64,000 nt of DNA from Salsipaludibacter sp963735045 (lineage in GTDB: Bacteria > Actinomycetota > Nitriliruptoria > Nitriliruptorales > Nitriliruptoraceae): the NCBI GenBank assembly GCA_963735045.1, contig CAVTIZ010000003.1:1612001-1676000 (forward strand), read 5' to 3'. Made by a program: the position numbers and the translations under genes. Shown here in pieces: positions 41,000-49,573 of this stretch. Numbering within the stretch: the stretch's first letter is position 1; each line of letters opens with the position of its first letter. Under the pieces are notes generated by a model. That model did not search any database. It was not told the DNA's origin and saw only the letters and a list, made by a program, of their open reading frames with translations.

Positions 41000-42886
41000 A
41001 TGGCCAACGTCGAACTTCCCCAACTCGGAGAGTCCGTCACGGAAGGCGTGGTGACGGCCTGGCTGGTGGAGGTCGGGGACACGGTCGAGGAGGACGACCC
41101 CATCGTGGAGATCTCCACGGACAAGGTCGACACCGAGATCCCGTCCCCGGTCGCGGGCACGGTCCAGGAACTCAAGGTCGAGGTCGACGACACCATCGAG
41201 GTCGGCCAGGTCATCGCGGTCATCGGTGAGGACGAGGGCGCCGAGGACGGCGACGACGATCCGGCCGACGACGGGGACGCAGAGGCCGAGTCGGGCTCGG
41301 CGGATGCCGAGCCCGACGACGAGGCCGCCGACGAGCCCGACGACGACGGCGACGACGGCGACGACGGAGACGACGACACGACCGAGGCCGGCGGGGGCTC
41401 CTACGGCGCCGAGGGCGGCGGCCCCGCCGAGTCCGGCGACCGCCCGTCGGGGGACAAGGTCGCCAAGGGCGAGGGCGACTCCCACGACGTGATCATCGTC
41501 GGGGCCGGAACCGGTGGCTACTCCACGGCGCTGCGGGCCGCACAGTTGGGCCTGGAGGTCGCCCTGGTCGAGAAGGCCAAGGTCGGCGGCACGTGCCTGC
41601 ACTGGGGATGCATCCCGACCAAGGCGATCCTGCAGACCGCCGAGGTCGCCGAGCACGCCCAGGACGCCGCCGACTTCGGCGTCCAGGCCGACTACCACGG
41701 CATCGAGGTCGCCGCGATGAACGACCACAAGCAGGGCGTGGTCGACAAGATGTGGAAGGGCCTGCAGGGCGCGCTGAAGGGCCGCGGCGTCGAGACCGTC
41801 GCGGGCACGGCGACCTTCACCGGACCCGGCCAGGTCACCGTCGCCACCGACGACGGCGACCGCGACCTGTCCGCGCCGGCCCTGGTCATCGCCACGGGCT
41901 CGGTCCCGATCGAACTGCCCTTCGCCAGCTTCGACGGCGACAAGGTCATCAACAGCGACCACGCCCTCAACCTCGACGAGCTCCCCGAGTCCGCCCTGGT
42001 CCTGGGCTCGGGCGCGGTCGGCATGGAGTTCGCGACCGCCTGGTCCGCATTCGGGGTCGACGTCACGATCGTGGAGCTGCTGGACCGCCTGCTGCCCCTG
42101 GAGGACGAGGACTCGTCCAAGGAGGTCGGGCGGGCCTTCCGCAAGCGCGACCACCTCACGCCGATGACCGGGACCAAGATGACCGAGGTCGAGGTCGGTG
42201 ACGACGGCGTCACGGCGACCATCGAGACCGACAAGGGCGACACCGAGACCATCGAGGCCGACCTGCTCCTGGTCGCCGTCGGGCGCCGCCCGGTCACCGA
42301 GGACATGGGCATGGACAGCACCGGGGTCGAGGTCGACGACAAGGGCTTCGTGGTCGTCGACGAGTACTCCCGCACCAGCGTCGACGGGGTGTACGCGGTC
42401 GGCGACGTCATCCCCACACTCGGTCTGGCCCACGCCTCGTTCGCCGAGGGCTTCCTGGTCGCCGACCAGCTGGCAGGACTCGACGTCGTCCCGATCGACT
42501 ACAAGGGTGTCCCCCGGGTGACCTACAGCCACCCCGAGGTCGCGTCGGTGGGCTACACCGAGGCCGAGGCCAAGGACGCCGGCCACGAGGTCGTGGTCGA
42601 GAAGTACCCGTTCCAGGCGCTGGGCCGGGCCGCGATGATGAAGGCCACCGGGATGATCAAGGTCATCGCCGAGGCCGACGACGACGCCGAGGGCGGCGCC
42701 GGACGCGTCCTGGGGATCCACATCGTGGGTCCGCGCGCCACCGACCTGATCGCCGAGGGCGAACTGATCTACAACTGGGAGGCCCTGCCCAGCGAGGTCG
42801 CCCACTTCATCCATGCCCACCCGAGCCTGGGCGAGGCCATCGGCGAGGCCCACCTGGCCCTCGCCGGTCGTGGCCTCCACGGCTGA
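41000..42886 (+). CDS. lpd: dihydrolipoyl dehydrogenase (E3) with an N-terminal lipoyl domain
   Basis: Reoxidises dihydrolipoyl groups of 2-oxo-acid dehydrogenase complexes, passing electrons via FAD to NAD+. 628 residues, about 160 longer than standard E3. Residues 1-76 form a biotinyl/lipoyl domain with STDKVDTE (Lys42 lipoylated); 77-155 is an Asp/Glu/Gly linker; the flavoprotein follows with VIIVGAGTGGY, the redox disulfide GGTCLHWGCIPTKA, VLGSGAVGMEFA and the His-Glu pair in HFIHAHPSLGEA. E3 enzymes with built-in lipoyl domains are known but a minority. It is 46 bases upstream of the E2 gene, presumably one operon. E1 is elsewhere. Confidence 0.94.
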   Translation: MANVELPQLGESVTEGVVTAWLVEVGDTVEEDDPIVEISTDKVDTEIPSPVAGTVQELKVEVDDTIEVGQVIAVIGEDEGAEDGDDDPADDGDAEAESGSADAEPDDEAADEPDDDGDDGDDGDDDTTEAGGGSYGAEGGGPAESGDRPSGDKVAKGEGDSHDVIIVGAGTGGYSTALRAAQLGLEVALVEKAKVGGTCLHWGCIPTKAILQTAEVAEHAQDAADFGVQADYHGIEVAAMNDHKQGVVDKMWKGLQGALKGRGVETVAGTATFTGPGQVTVATDDGDRDLSAPALVIATGSVPIELPFASFDGDKVINSDHALNLDELPESALVLGSGAVGMEFATAWSAFGVDVTIVELLDRLLPLEDEDSSKEVGRAFRKRDHLTPMTGTKMTEVEVGDDGVTATIETDKGDTETIEADLLLVAVGRRPVTEDMGMDSTGVEVDDKGFVVVDEYSRTSVDGVYAVGDVIPTLGLAHASFAEGFLVADQLAGLDVVPIDYKGVPRVTYSHPEVASVGYTEAEAKDAGHEVVVEKYPFQALGRAAMMKATGMIKVIAEADDDAEGGAGRVLGIHIVGPRATDLIAEGELIYNWEALPSEVAHFIHAHPSLGEAIGEAHLALAGRGLHG

Positions 42887-42932
42887 CCCACCCCACCACC
42901 GACGAACCCACCCCACACCGGAGCCACCCACC

Positions 42933-44510
42933 ATGGCCAACGTCGAACTGCCCCAGCTGGGCGAATCCGTGACCGAAGGCGTCATCACCGCCTGGCTCGT
43001 CGAGGTCGGCGACACGGTGGAGGAGGACGACCCCATCGTCGAGGTCTCGACCGACAAGGTCGACACCGAGATCCCGTCACCGGTCGCCGGCACCGTCCAG
43101 GAACTCAAGGCCGAGGTCGACGACACCATCGAGGTCGGCCAGGTCATCGCCGTGATCGGCGGCGACGACGGGGGTGACGAGGCCGACGGGGGTGACGAGG
43201 CCGACGGGGGTGCGCAGGACTCCTCGGGCGGCGGGGCGGACGCCGGCGACGGCGGCGAGGACTCGGCGGAACACGGCTCCCCCGAGGACCAGGAGACCTC
43301 GGAGGAGCTCGCCGAGGAGATGGAGGCCGAGGCCGACGACGAGGACGGCGCCGGCGCCAGCGGTGGGGACGACGGCAGCAGCGGCAGCAGCGGCGGCAGC
43401 GGCGGCGGCAGCGGCGGCAGCGGCGGGGACGAGGTCACCGCCAAGGAGCCGCCCGACATGGGCGGGCACGGTGGCGACGGCGGTGGCACGGCCAGCAGCG
43501 AGGCCGTCCTGACCTCGCCCCTGGTGCGCAAGATGCTGCGCGAGGCCGGCATCGACGCCGCGGCCGTCGAGGGCACCGGGTCGGGGGGACGCATCACCCG
43601 TGCCGACGCCGAGGCCGCGGTCGACAACCCCCCCACGTCGGGCAGCGGCGACACCGCCGAGGCGGGTTCGGCCCCGGCCGAGGGTGGCGGTCAGCAGGCC
43701 GCGGGCGTCACGCCCGCCCCGGTCCAGGTCGTGTCCACCAGCAGGCCGGACCGCCCCCGCCCCTCCCCCACCCAGGTGGACTTCGGTGGGGACCGCGAGG
43801 TCGTCCAGGAACTGTCGCGAACCCGCAAGGCCATCGCCAACGGGATGATGCACTCGCTGCAGACCACCGCCCAACTGACGGCGGCGGTCGAGGTCGACAT
43901 GACCCCGATCATGAACCTGCGGGCGGCGGTCAAGGACGACTTCAAGACGCGCGAAGGTGCCTCGCTGTCGCCGCTGCCGTTCGTGTCGCGGGCGGTCATG
44001 ATGACCGTGCCACGCCACCCCACGGTCAACGCGCGACTGGACATCGACGCCGGCACCGCGACCTACTTCCGCCACGTCAACCTCGGCATGGCCGTGGACA
44101 CCGAGCGTGGGTTGCTGGTGCCCAACATCAAGGACGCCCAGGACCTCACGATCGCCGGGTTGGCACGCAAGATCGCCGACATCGCGGCCCGCACGCGCAA
44201 CAAGAAGATCTCCCCGGACGAGATCTCGGGTGGCACCTTCACCATCACCAACACCGGCTCGCTGGGCACCCTGTTCGACACGCCGATCCTCAACGCCCCC
44301 GAGGCCGCCATCCTGGCCACGGCGGCGATCGAGAAGCGGCCGATCGTCGTCACCGATGCCTACGGTGACTCCATCGCGATCCGGTGGATGAGCTACCTGT
44401 GCCTGACCTACGACCACCGCATCCTCGACGGCGCCGACGCCGCGCGGTTCCTGCAGGACCTGAAGTGGGTCATCGAGAACCACGACTGGCGTGGCGAACT
44501 GGGCCTCTGA
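42933..44510 (+). CDS. sucB: dihydrolipoyllysine acyltransferase (E2; 2-oxoglutarate type)
   Basis: Core acyltransferase of a 2-oxo-acid dehydrogenase complex. 525 residues: one lipoyl domain (1-76, Lys42), a 115-residue acidic/Gly-Ser linker with GGSGGGSGGSGG repeats, an E3/E1-binding domain (SPLVRKMLREAGIDAAAVEGTGSGGRITRADAEAAV), an Ala/Pro linker, and the catalytic domain with FTITNTGSLGT and YDHRILDGADAARFL (HxxxD). Which acyl group it takes (succinyl, acetyl or branched-chain) is not certain; the single lipoyl domain and LGES.TEG start favour 2-oxoglutarate or branched-chain enzymes. Confidence 0.88.
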   Translation: MANVELPQLGESVTEGVITAWLVEVGDTVEEDDPIVEVSTDKVDTEIPSPVAGTVQELKAEVDDTIEVGQVIAVIGGDDGGDEADGGDEADGGAQDSSGGGADAGDGGEDSAEHGSPEDQETSEELAEEMEAEADDEDGAGASGGDDGSSGSSGGSGGGSGGSGGDEVTAKEPPDMGGHGGDGGGTASSEAVLTSPLVRKMLREAGIDAAAVEGTGSGGRITRADAEAAVDNPPTSGSGDTAEAGSAPAEGGGQQAAGVTPAPVQVVSTSRPDRPRPSPTQVDFGGDREVVQELSRTRKAIANGMMHSLQTTAQLTAAVEVDMTPIMNLRAAVKDDFKTREGASLSPLPFVSRAVMMTVPRHPTVNARLDIDAGTATYFRHVNLGMAVDTERGLLVPNIKDAQDLTIAGLARKIADIAARTRNKKISPDEISGGTFTITNTGSLGTLFDTPILNAPEAAILATAAIEKRPIVVTDAYGDSIAIRWMSYLCLTYDHRILDGADAARFLQDLKWVIENHDWRGELGL

Positions 44511-44639
44511 CCGCGGCCGCGCCCCACAGCGCACCCCTACCGAATGGCCGAGGGGCCACCAATCGCGAGAACTAGCGTTGGTGGAGCCACGTACAGCCGG
44601 CGCCCCCGGTCGGCTGCGTGACGACCCGAGGAGGCCATC

Positions 44640-45575
44640 ATGGCGGACCGCAACGACACCGGGATCCTGCACCGGCTCACCGCCGGCTTCCGGGACCTCC
44701 CACGCAACAGTGCCTGGCTGGCCGCCAAGGTGCTCACCCCGGTGGAGGACGCCGGAGAGGCCGCCGGCCGGAAGGCCACGCGAGCCGCCGACGACGTCGG
44801 ACACGAGGTCACCGACACCGCGCGTCGTGCCGGCGCCGCCGTGCGCGACGCCGTCCCGGGCGCCGACGACTCCGTCGAGGCCCGCCTGCAACGTGCCCGG
44901 GCCGCCTCGGAGCGGGCCCGCGACGCCGAGGACCGGGCCGTGCAGGCCGCCGACGAGGCCCAGGCGCTGGCCGACGACGTCGAGCGGGTCGACGACGACA
45001 ACGAGGCCCGCCTCGAGGAGGTCGAGTCCGACCAGGACAAGTGGGTCCAAGACCGGGTCGACGAGGCCCGCGAGGCCGCCGACGCCCAGGTCGAGGAGAC
45101 CCGTCGCGCCGCCCGTGCCGAGGCCGACGCGCGCATCGAGGCCGAGCAGTCCGAGGCCAGGGCACGTCACGAACGAGCCACCACGAAGGCCGAGAACGCC
45201 CAAGCCCGCGCCGAGGAGGAACTCGCCGTGGCCACCGAGCGCCTCGCTGAGGCCAGGCAGCTGGCCGAGGACGCCAACGAGGCCGCCCGTGCCGCCGCCG
45301 AGCGCGCCCGCGAACAGGCCGACCAGCTCGCGTCCGAGGCCCGGGACGACGCCCGCGCCGTGGAGGCCGAGGTCGAGGAGGCCGAGGCGATCCGCGCCGG
45401 CGTGGCCGACACGGCCGACGACCTCACCGACGAGGTCCCGGGCAACGGCCAGGTCGACCTCGAGGACCGGACCAAGGAGGAGTTGCTCGAGTTGGCCATG
45501 GCCCAGGACCTCCCCGGGCGCTCGACGATGACCAAGGCCGAGCTGGTCGACGCCCTCGCCGACGGCTCGTCCTGA
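44640..45575 (+). CDS. coiled-coil protein with Rho-N-like C-terminal motif
   Basis: 311 residues. After a 60-residue N-terminus (FRDLPRNSAWLAAKVLTPVEDAGEAAGRKATRAADDVG) comes an uninterrupted Ala/Glu/Arg heptad-like coiled coil (about residues 75-255), then LEDRTKEELLELAMAQDLPGRSTMTKAELVDALA, which matches the Rho termination factor N-terminal/SAP-like helix-extended-helix motif often found at the ends of small actinobacterial proteins. It may link nucleic acid to the envelope, given the small membrane proteins downstream. ATG 44640 with GAGGAGG ahead; TAGCGT at 44573 is a candidate -10. Confidence 0.7.
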   Translation: MADRNDTGILHRLTAGFRDLPRNSAWLAAKVLTPVEDAGEAAGRKATRAADDVGHEVTDTARRAGAAVRDAVPGADDSVEARLQRARAASERARDAEDRAVQAADEAQALADDVERVDDDNEARLEEVESDQDKWVQDRVDEAREAADAQVEETRRAARAEADARIEAEQSEARARHERATTKAENAQARAEEELAVATERLAEARQLAEDANEAARAAAERAREQADQLASEARDDARAVEAEVEEAEAIRAGVADTADDLTDEVPGNGQVDLEDRTKEELLELAMAQDLPGRSTMTKAELVDALADGSS

Positions 45576-45632
45576 CCAGGCCGTCACGCCCGCCCCACCA
45601 CCAGACCCACCCCCCGAACGCCAGGACCCGCC

Positions 45633-45818
45633 GTGAACCTGAATCCCTTCCGCTCGCCCCCACCGCCCTCGACCTGGGAACGCGTGACCGAACCCCTGCG
45701 CGGTTCGTCGGCCGAGCGTGCCGGCAAGACCGGGCTGTTCGGACTGGCCGCCGTCGTGGTCGCCTCGGCCGCCAGCGCGGTCGTGTCGGCCGTGCGCGAC
45801 CGTGAGGGCGACGCGTGA
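45633..45818 (+). CDS. 61-residue single-pass membrane protein
   Basis: MNLNPFRSPPPPSTWERVTEPLRG, then a helix GLFGLAAVVVASAASAVVSAV and charged end RDREGDA. It resembles small DUF-type cell-envelope proteins in actinobacteria but no family can be named. GTG start 45633. Its stop overlaps the next gene's start (GTGA), so translation is coupled. Confidence 0.55.
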   Translation: MNLNPFRSPPPPSTWERVTEPLRGSSAERAGKTGLFGLAAVVVASAASAVVSAVRDREGDA

Positions 45819-46006
45819 AGCTACGGACCCTGACCGTGTTCGCCGCCGGCTACATCCTCGGAACCAAGGCCGGCCGCGATCGCTACGAACAGTTGGTCGT
45901 CGCGGCACGTCTGGCGGGTCGACGACTCGAGGAGTACGCCGACCAGGGACGGGGGCTCGACGATGGCAACGGGACGACGGGCGATCGTTCGACGGACCCG
46001 GCCTGA
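45815..46006 (+). CDS. 63-residue YtxH-like membrane protein
   Basis: Begins MKLRTLTVFAAGYILGTKAGRDRYEQLV, a pattern seen in short YtxH-like proteins where a Gly-rich helix is followed by KAGRDRYE. The C-terminal half is hydrophilic. GTG 45815 overlaps the stop of the preceding small gene. Probably a membrane-associated stress or envelope protein; the function is not known. Confidence 0.6.
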   Translation: MKLRTLTVFAAGYILGTKAGRDRYEQLVVAARLAGRRLEEYADQGRGLDDGNGTTGDRSTDPA

Positions 46007-46331
46007 CGGCGACGCGACACTGGCCGACGGGGTGGTGGCCGACCTGTTCGTGGCGGCCCGCGTGTTCGGGCTGCGCATCCTGTCGCTGGACGGACGGATC
46101 GTCCTGAGCCCCCGCGTCGCCCGCAGCCTCGATCCCCCCCGCAGCCCCGACGCTCCGTCCCGTCGTGTCGTGCGCGCCGGCACGGACCACGAGCCCGCGC
46201 CGCGCCGCCACGACGACGCCGTGGACGACGAGGCCGGACCACGCCCTGGCCTGGCCGCCCTCGCACGGCAGGTCGACGACAACGCCCAGCGCCTGAACGC
46301 GCTCCGCGACGGCGACGGGGCCACGCCCTGA
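45963..46331 (+). CDS. hypothetical protein (start uncertain)
   Basis: 122 residues from ATG 45963, which would overlap the preceding gene by 44 bases. Third codon positions are strongly G/C only after about 46010, so GTG 46032 or a nearby codon may be the true start. The region VVADLFVAARVFGLRILSLDGRIVLSPRVARSL looks folded; the rest is charged and disordered. No family recognised. Confidence 0.4.
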   Translation: MATGRRAIVRRTRPDGDATLADGVVADLFVAARVFGLRILSLDGRIVLSPRVARSLDPPRSPDAPSRRVVRAGTDHEPAPRRHDDAVDDEAGPRPGLAALARQVDDNAQRLNALRDGDGATP

Positions 46332-46386
46332 CGGTCGGCGTCGGCCCGCTCGCGATCGGCCTCGCACCGAGCACACCCGAGCGGCA

Positions 46387-46527
46387 ATGGATGACGACCA
46401 CCCGGCCCGGCTGCTGGCCACCGCCCACCCGCTGCGACCGCGCATGCCCTCGTTGCGGACCACGAACCCACCCGTCCGCGGCGGCGTGCGCTCCGTTCGG
46501 CTGGCCGACGGACCAGGTGCGCCATGA
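46387..46527 (+). CDS. possible 46-codon ORF coupled to the MFS gene
   Basis: Starts ATGGATGACGACCACCCG; the encoded peptide is MDDDHPARLLATAHPLRPRM... and its TGA overlaps the ATG of the MFS gene as ATGA. Third positions are mostly G/C. No ribosome site or homologue is recognised, so this may be chance. Confidence 0.25.
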   Translation: MDDDHPARLLATAHPLRPRMPSLRTTNPPVRGGVRSVRLADGPGAP

Positions 46528-47822
46528 CCGACTCGCCCACGACCCGGCCGGACTCGCCGTGGTCCCACCGCAACTTCCGGCTGCTGTTCGCAGCCAACGC
46601 CGCGGACATGGCCGGCACCGCCGTGGCGCCGATCGCCCTGTCCTTCGCGATGCTCGACCTCACCGGGTCCCTGACCGACCTCGGCCTGGTGGTCGGTGCG
46701 CGATCGCTTGGGCTGGTGGTCCTGTTGCTGGTGGGTGGCGTGCTGGCCGACCGGTTCCGCCGATCCCGGGTGCTCGCCTGGTCCAACGTGGTGAACGGCC
46801 TCGTCCAGACCGGCGTGGCGGTGCTGGTGGCGACGGGCACCGGGTCGGTGCCCGTCCTGGTGGTGCTGTCCCTGGTCGCCGGTGGCGCCGACGCGATGTC
46901 GTTCCCGGCGATCCAGGGTGTGCTGCCACAGACGGTGCCCCGGCCACTGCTCCAACGGGCCAACGCCCTCAACTCGTCGGGGCGCAACACCGTGCAGCTG
47001 GTCGGACTGGTCGGCGGCGCCGCGCTGGTCGCGTTCGTCGGGCCGGCCTGGGGCCTGGCACTTGACGCCGTTTCCTGCCTGGTCGCGGCCCTCCTGTTCG
47101 CCCGACTGCGTCTGCCCCGGCGCGAGCGCAGCGCCGGCTCCACGATGCTGGCCGACCTGCGCGAGGGGTGGTCGGCGTTCACGGCACACCAGTGGCTGTG
47201 GGTGACCGTCCTGTCCTTCATGGTCCTGATGATCGCCTTCAGCGCCACCGTCACCGTCCTCGGGCCGGCCGTCGCGGACCAGACCATCGGCCGGGCCCAG
47301 TGGGGCTGGGTCCTGGGCGCCGAGGCATCCGGGGTGCTGGTGGCCACCCTGGCGTTGTCCCGGGGCCATGCCCGCACCCGGCACCTGTGGCAGGGCATGG
47401 TCGGGATCCTGCTGCCGGTCGGGCTGATCGTGGCCCTCGGCATCGCGCCACGGCTGTGGATCCTGCTGGCGACGGCGTTGGCCTCGGGGGCCGGGATCGG
47501 CGTGTTCGTGGTGACCTGGGACACGACCCTGCAGGCCAACGTGGCCGAGGAGCACCTGTCGCGGGTCGCGTCGTTCGACGCATTCGGGTCGATCCTGATG
47601 ACCCCGGTCGGCCAGGCGATCGCCGGTCCGCTGGCCGCGGCGTTCGGGTTGGCGGCGACCCTGGTCGGCGCCGGGGTGCTGGTCGTCGTGGCGGTGCTGG
47701 GGGCGTTGGCGGTCCCGGCGGTACGACACCTGCCACCACCACGCCTGGACGACTCGACCGCGAGCCGACCCGGGCCCGGGGATCCGGGACCATCCGTACC
47801 CGGGCCCGCCACTACTCCTTGA
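46524..47822 (+). CDS. MFS transporter (EntS-like, MFS_3)
   Basis: 432 residues with about eleven to twelve hydrophobic helices. HRNFRLLFAANAADMAGTAVAPIALSFAMLDLTGS, the motif-A loop GGVLADRFRRSRVLAWSN, and PAIQGVLPQTVPRPLLQRANALNS are typical of the group that includes enterobactin exporter EntS and macrolide efflux proteins. Substrate unknown. The C-terminal 30 residues are Pro/Gly-rich. The last 11 bases overlap the 3' end of the convergent tesB gene. Confidence 0.85.
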   Translation: MTDSPTTRPDSPWSHRNFRLLFAANAADMAGTAVAPIALSFAMLDLTGSLTDLGLVVGARSLGLVVLLLVGGVLADRFRRSRVLAWSNVVNGLVQTGVAVLVATGTGSVPVLVVLSLVAGGADAMSFPAIQGVLPQTVPRPLLQRANALNSSGRNTVQLVGLVGGAALVAFVGPAWGLALDAVSCLVAALLFARLRLPRRERSAGSTMLADLREGWSAFTAHQWLWVTVLSFMVLMIAFSATVTVLGPAVADQTIGRAQWGWVLGAEASGVLVATLALSRGHARTRHLWQGMVGILLPVGLIVALGIAPRLWILLATALASGAGIGVFVVTWDTTLQANVAEEHLSRVASFDAFGSILMTPVGQAIAGPLAAAFGLAATLVGAGVLVVVAVLGALAVPAVRHLPPPRLDDSTASRPGPGDPGPSVPGPATTP

Positions 47823-48774
47823 TGCGGAGCATGCCCTCCTGGCCGACGGTGGCCACCAACGTCCCGTCCCGGGCGAACATCCGACCCAGGCCCAGCCCAC
47901 GTCCGCTCTGGGCCGACGGCGACACCTGCTCGTAGAGCACCCACTCGTCGGCTCGGGGCCGGCGGTGGAACCACATCGCGTGGTCGAGGCTGGCCGGACG
48001 GAGTCGCTCGTCGGACCACGACACCCCGTGTCGTCGCAACACGGACTCCAGCAACGAGAAGTCCGAGGCGTAGGCCAGCACGGCCGCATGGACCAGGGGG
48101 TCGTCGGGCAGGGCGCCGACCGCCCGCAGCCACACGCGCTGCCGGGCCGCGCGATCTCGGGACGGACCGGTCCAGATCTGGCCGTCGACGTGGCGGAGGT
48201 CGATCGCCCGTCGGCGGGCGAAGCTGGACGTGCGGCCGTCGTCGTGGTCGGCGAGCAGGTCGGCATCGCGTGGCAGTTCCTCCGGTGGCGGCGTGTCCGG
48301 CATGGCGTCCTGGTGGTCCAGCCCGTCGGCCTCGTCCTGGAACGACGTGATCATGGACAACAGGATGCGATCGTCCTGCACGGCGTGCACCCGCCTGGCC
48401 GAGAACGACCGCCCGTCGCGCATCGCCTCGACGGTGAAGCGGATCGGCCGTTCGCTGTCGCCGGGGCGCAGGAAGTAGCCGTGGAGGGAATGGATGAGGC
48501 GGGTCGTGGACCCACCCTCGACGGTGTGGCCGGCCGCCATCACGCACTGCGCCAACACCTGGCCACCGAACACCCGTCCGTGTGGCATCGGTTGGCTACG
48601 ACCCTGGAAGACCACCGCATCGGTGGTCCCGACGTCGGCATCCGGACCGTCACCGGACACCTCGATGTGGCGCGCGCCCACCCGATGCAGGTCGAGCACG
48701 TCGAGGAGGTCTGCGAGCGGGTCCGAGTCGCCGTCGGACGACGCAGCGGGCGGGGGATCGTCAGTGGTGGCCAT
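47812..48774 (-). CDS. tesB: acyl-CoA thioesterase II
   Basis: Hydrolyses medium and long acyl-CoAs. 320 residues of two hot-dog domains: PHGRVFGGQVLAQCVMAAGHTV, SLHGYFLRPGDSERPIRFTVEAMRDGRSFSARRV in the first; the second has SLDHAMWFHRRPRADEWVLYEQVSPSAQSGRGLGLGRMFARDGTLVATVGQEGMLR, as in E. coli TesB. The N-terminal 30 residues are an acidic extension. TAGGTT (48786-48781) ends six bases before the ATG and there is no ribosome site: likely leaderless. Confidence 0.93.
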   Translation of the reverse strand: MATTDDPPPAASSDGDSDPLADLLDVLDLHRVGARHIEVSGDGPDADVGTTDAVVFQGRSQPMPHGRVFGGQVLAQCVMAAGHTVEGGSTTRLIHSLHGYFLRPGDSERPIRFTVEAMRDGRSFSARRVHAVQDDRILLSMITSFQDEADGLDHQDAMPDTPPPEELPRDADLLADHDDGRTSSFARRRAIDLRHVDGQIWTGPSRDRAARQRVWLRAVGALPDDPLVHAAVLAYASDFSLLESVLRRHGVSWSDERLRPASLDHAMWFHRRPRADEWVLYEQVSPSAQSGRGLGLGRMFARDGTLVATVGQEGMLRIKE

Positions 48775-48907
48775 GACCCGAACCTAGCGCCGGGCCCGAC
48801 CGCATCGTCGCCGTCCGCGACCGGGTCGCGTCACCGCGACGCGGGCCATGATCACGCCCGCGTCGCCGACGTGCCATGCTGGGCACGACCGACGAGCGAG
48901 GACGCCG

Positions 48908-49525
48908 ATGCACCACGTGGGGCTGCTGCTGTTCGACGACGTCGACCTGCTCGACGTCGGTGGACCCTACGAGATCCTCCTGACGGCGAACCGGTTGGCG
49001 GTGCGCACCGGACAGCAGCCGCCGTTCGAGGTGACGACGGTCGTGGCCGACGGCGCCGAGCGTGCGGTGACGGCCTACGGCGGGCTGGGGCTGGTGGCGA
49101 CCAGCGATGTCGAGCAGGCCGGGGCGCTGGACGTGGTGGTGGTGCCGGGGGCCGTCGACGTCGACGCCGTCCTCGCCAACGAGGCGGTCACCCGGGCACT
49201 GGCCCGTGTGGTGGCCGACGCGGGGCTGGTCACCACCGTGTGCACGGGATCACTGCTGCTGGCCCGGCAGGGCCTGCTCGACGACGTCGCCGGTGCCACC
49301 ACCCACCACGAGGACCTGCCCGACCTCGCCGCGATCCTGGGCGAACGGGCCGTACGGGCCCGCTGGGTGGATGCGGGATCGGTGGTCACGGCGGGTGGGC
49401 TGTCCAACGGCCTGGCCATGGCCCTGCACCTGGTCGACCGCCTCGCCGGTCGTGACCTGGCCGTGGCGACGGCGCTGCAGGTCGACTACCCGTGGGACCC
49501 CGACGACGGGGTCGTGCTCGGCTGA
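48908..49525 (+). CDS. DJ-1/PfpI superfamily protein
   Basis: 205 residues: HHVGLLLFDDVDLLDVGGPYEILLTA, DVVVVPGAVDVDAV and VCTGSLLLARQGLLDD, where Cys in the CTGS nucleophile elbow is the active residue. HHEDLPDLAA then provides the usual downstream region. It lacks the AraC-type helix-turn-helix, so it is an enzyme-like stand-alone member (isonitrile hydratase/glyoxalase-III relatives are possible). Confidence 0.82.
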   Translation: MHHVGLLLFDDVDLLDVGGPYEILLTANRLAVRTGQQPPFEVTTVVADGAERAVTAYGGLGLVATSDVEQAGALDVVVVPGAVDVDAVLANEAVTRALARVVADAGLVTTVCTGSLLLARQGLLDDVAGATTHHEDLPDLAAILGERAVRARWVDAGSVVTAGGLSNGLAMALHLVDRLAGRDLAVATALQVDYPWDPDDGVVLG

Positions 49526-49573
49526 CGTGGCGGCGTCACGGCACACTGGGCGCCACGCCGCGAGGAGCCGTCG

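Noticed and set aside
40217..43654. Minus-strand open frame of about 1,145 codons
   Set aside because: Antisense to lpd and sucB; composition is the mirror of acidic linkers on the plus strand.
43077..48266. Minus-strand open frame of more than 1,700 codons
   Set aside because: Runs antisense to lpd/sucB-to-MFS genes with clear family motifs, and its translation is low-complexity Gly/Arg/His/Val without any recognisable domain. Long antisense frames are expected at this GC content.
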